Shown here: in pieces, positions 6,257-6,719 of the stretch
Layout: every line of letters begins with the position of its first letter
Numbering within the stretch: the first letter of the stretch is position 1
Assembly: GCA_021807585.1 (NCBI GenBank)
Contig: JAKBCQ010000146.1
Location: 1-6,719, forward strand
Direction: 5' to 3'
DNA length: 6,719 nt
Source: Planctomycetota bacterium
GTDB taxonomy: Bacteria; Planctomycetota; Planctomycetia; Isosphaerales; Isosphaeraceae
Translations under genes and position numbers: made by a program
Notes under the pieces: model-generated
The model's database searches: none
The model's input: only the letters and a program-made list of their open reading frames with translations
What the model was told of the DNA's origin: nothing

Positions 6257-6719
6257 TTACAATCCCCCCAGCTTGGCCGCCATCCGCTCGATCTCCCAAC
6301 GCCACTTCCGACCCCCTTCGATCTCCAAACATTGTCGGAACGCTTGCCTCGCCCCGCCGGGCTGTTCCGTGCGGGCGAACAACGTACCCAACTGCATCAG
6401 TGCGTCGGCGTCGGCCTCGTCAAGCGTCAATATCCGTTCACACGCGCGCCGCGAATCGTTCCAACGCCCTTGTAAATACGACTCGATCGCCTCACGGTAG
6501 AGCCGATCAATCTCGGCTCGATAACGCTCGGGATGACACCGAGCCACCCACCAGACCGTGTATCCGAACGATAAAACCCAGTGTGTCAGCGCGAGCGTCA
6601 GGAAAAAATCGACCCAGATCGGATCGAACGCCTCGGTCCAAATCCAGCGACCGACAATCGCCAAATTCACCGCGAGGGCGAACGTCGTCGCCAGGATCAG
6701 CCCCAAAACTTCCTGACCG
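6257..6719 (-). CDS. Membrane protein with C-terminal TPR repeats (5' end outside window)
   Basis: I do not recognise a named family. The frame is open to the window edge, and TAA is at 6257-6259. A TTG at 6706 would give 149 residues, but the frame continues upstream without a stop (GQEVL precedes it), so the true start probably lies beyond the window. Counting from that TTG, hydrophobic segments at about 1-20 and 29-55 (rich in Leu, Trp, Phe) look like two membrane spans joined by a short loop. They are followed by two TPR-like helix pairs at about 68-101 and 100-132, with YREAIESYLQGRW and ALMQLGTLFARTEQPGGARQAF showing the small/large residue pattern of TPRs. TPRs mediate protein-protein contacts, so a membrane-tethered scaffold is plausible. 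It is co-directional with clpC, 293 bp upstream. The TATAAT in that gap suggests clpC has its own promoter, so a functional link is not implied. Confidence 0.8.
   Translation of the reverse strand, partial: GQEVLGLILATTFALAVNLAIVGRWIWTEAFDPIWVDFFLTLALTHWVLSFGYTVWWVARCHPERYRAEIDRLYREAIESYLQGRWNDSRRACERILTLDEADADALMQLGTLFARTEQPGGARQAFRQCLEIEGGRKWRWEIERMAAKLGGL

Noticed and set aside
4053..6500. Very long open frame on the plus strand opposite clpC
   Set aside because: It is antisense to an unmistakable clpC. Its translation is rich in Arg, Asp and Leu without domain order, as expected from the complementary frame of GC-rich coding DNA.

Overview
The window looks like a piece of a planctomycete chromosome, probably of the Isosphaeraceae type. 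This is inferred from three things: a ClpC whose N-terminal double repeat reads like planctomycete ClpC, a GC-rich sequence saturated with GATC/CGATCG words, and loosely packed genes with long spacers. No ribosomal RNA or other decisive taxonomic marker is present.

Layout. Positions 1-318 (+) hold the C-terminal end of an NAD(P)H-hydrate dehydratase (nnrD, metabolite repair). After a 201-bp spacer comes a two-gene plus-strand block. The first gene (520-1029, GTG start) encodes a small soluble coiled-coil protein of unknown function. The second (1111-2715) encodes a membrane-anchored TAXI-type solute-binding protein with a second membrane segment and a cytosolic helical tail. No TRAP permease gene lies beside it.

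Positions 2716-3440 are a 725-bp non-coding stretch between the convergent TAXI gene and clpC. It is rich in structure: an 81-bp imperfect inverted repeat, a segment of about 154 bp bounded by inverted arms, an AT-rich island (about 16% GC) with direct repeats, and two strong hairpins just downstream of clpC.

Positions 3441-5963 (-) encode a complete 840-residue ClpC, the AAA+ unfoldase that feeds the ClpP protease. It has a clear ribosome binding site and a perfect TATAAT in a leader of about 147 nt. Upstream and co-directional, 6257-6719 (-) encodes the C-terminal part of a membrane protein with TPR repeats that runs off the window.

The genes do not form one pathway. NnrD and ClpC are housekeeping or stress functions. 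The coiled-coil/TAXI pair is the less understood unit, and the 725-bp spacer carries the structure least explained by genes. I found no CRISPR array, tRNA, rRNA, transposase or convincing new defence system.
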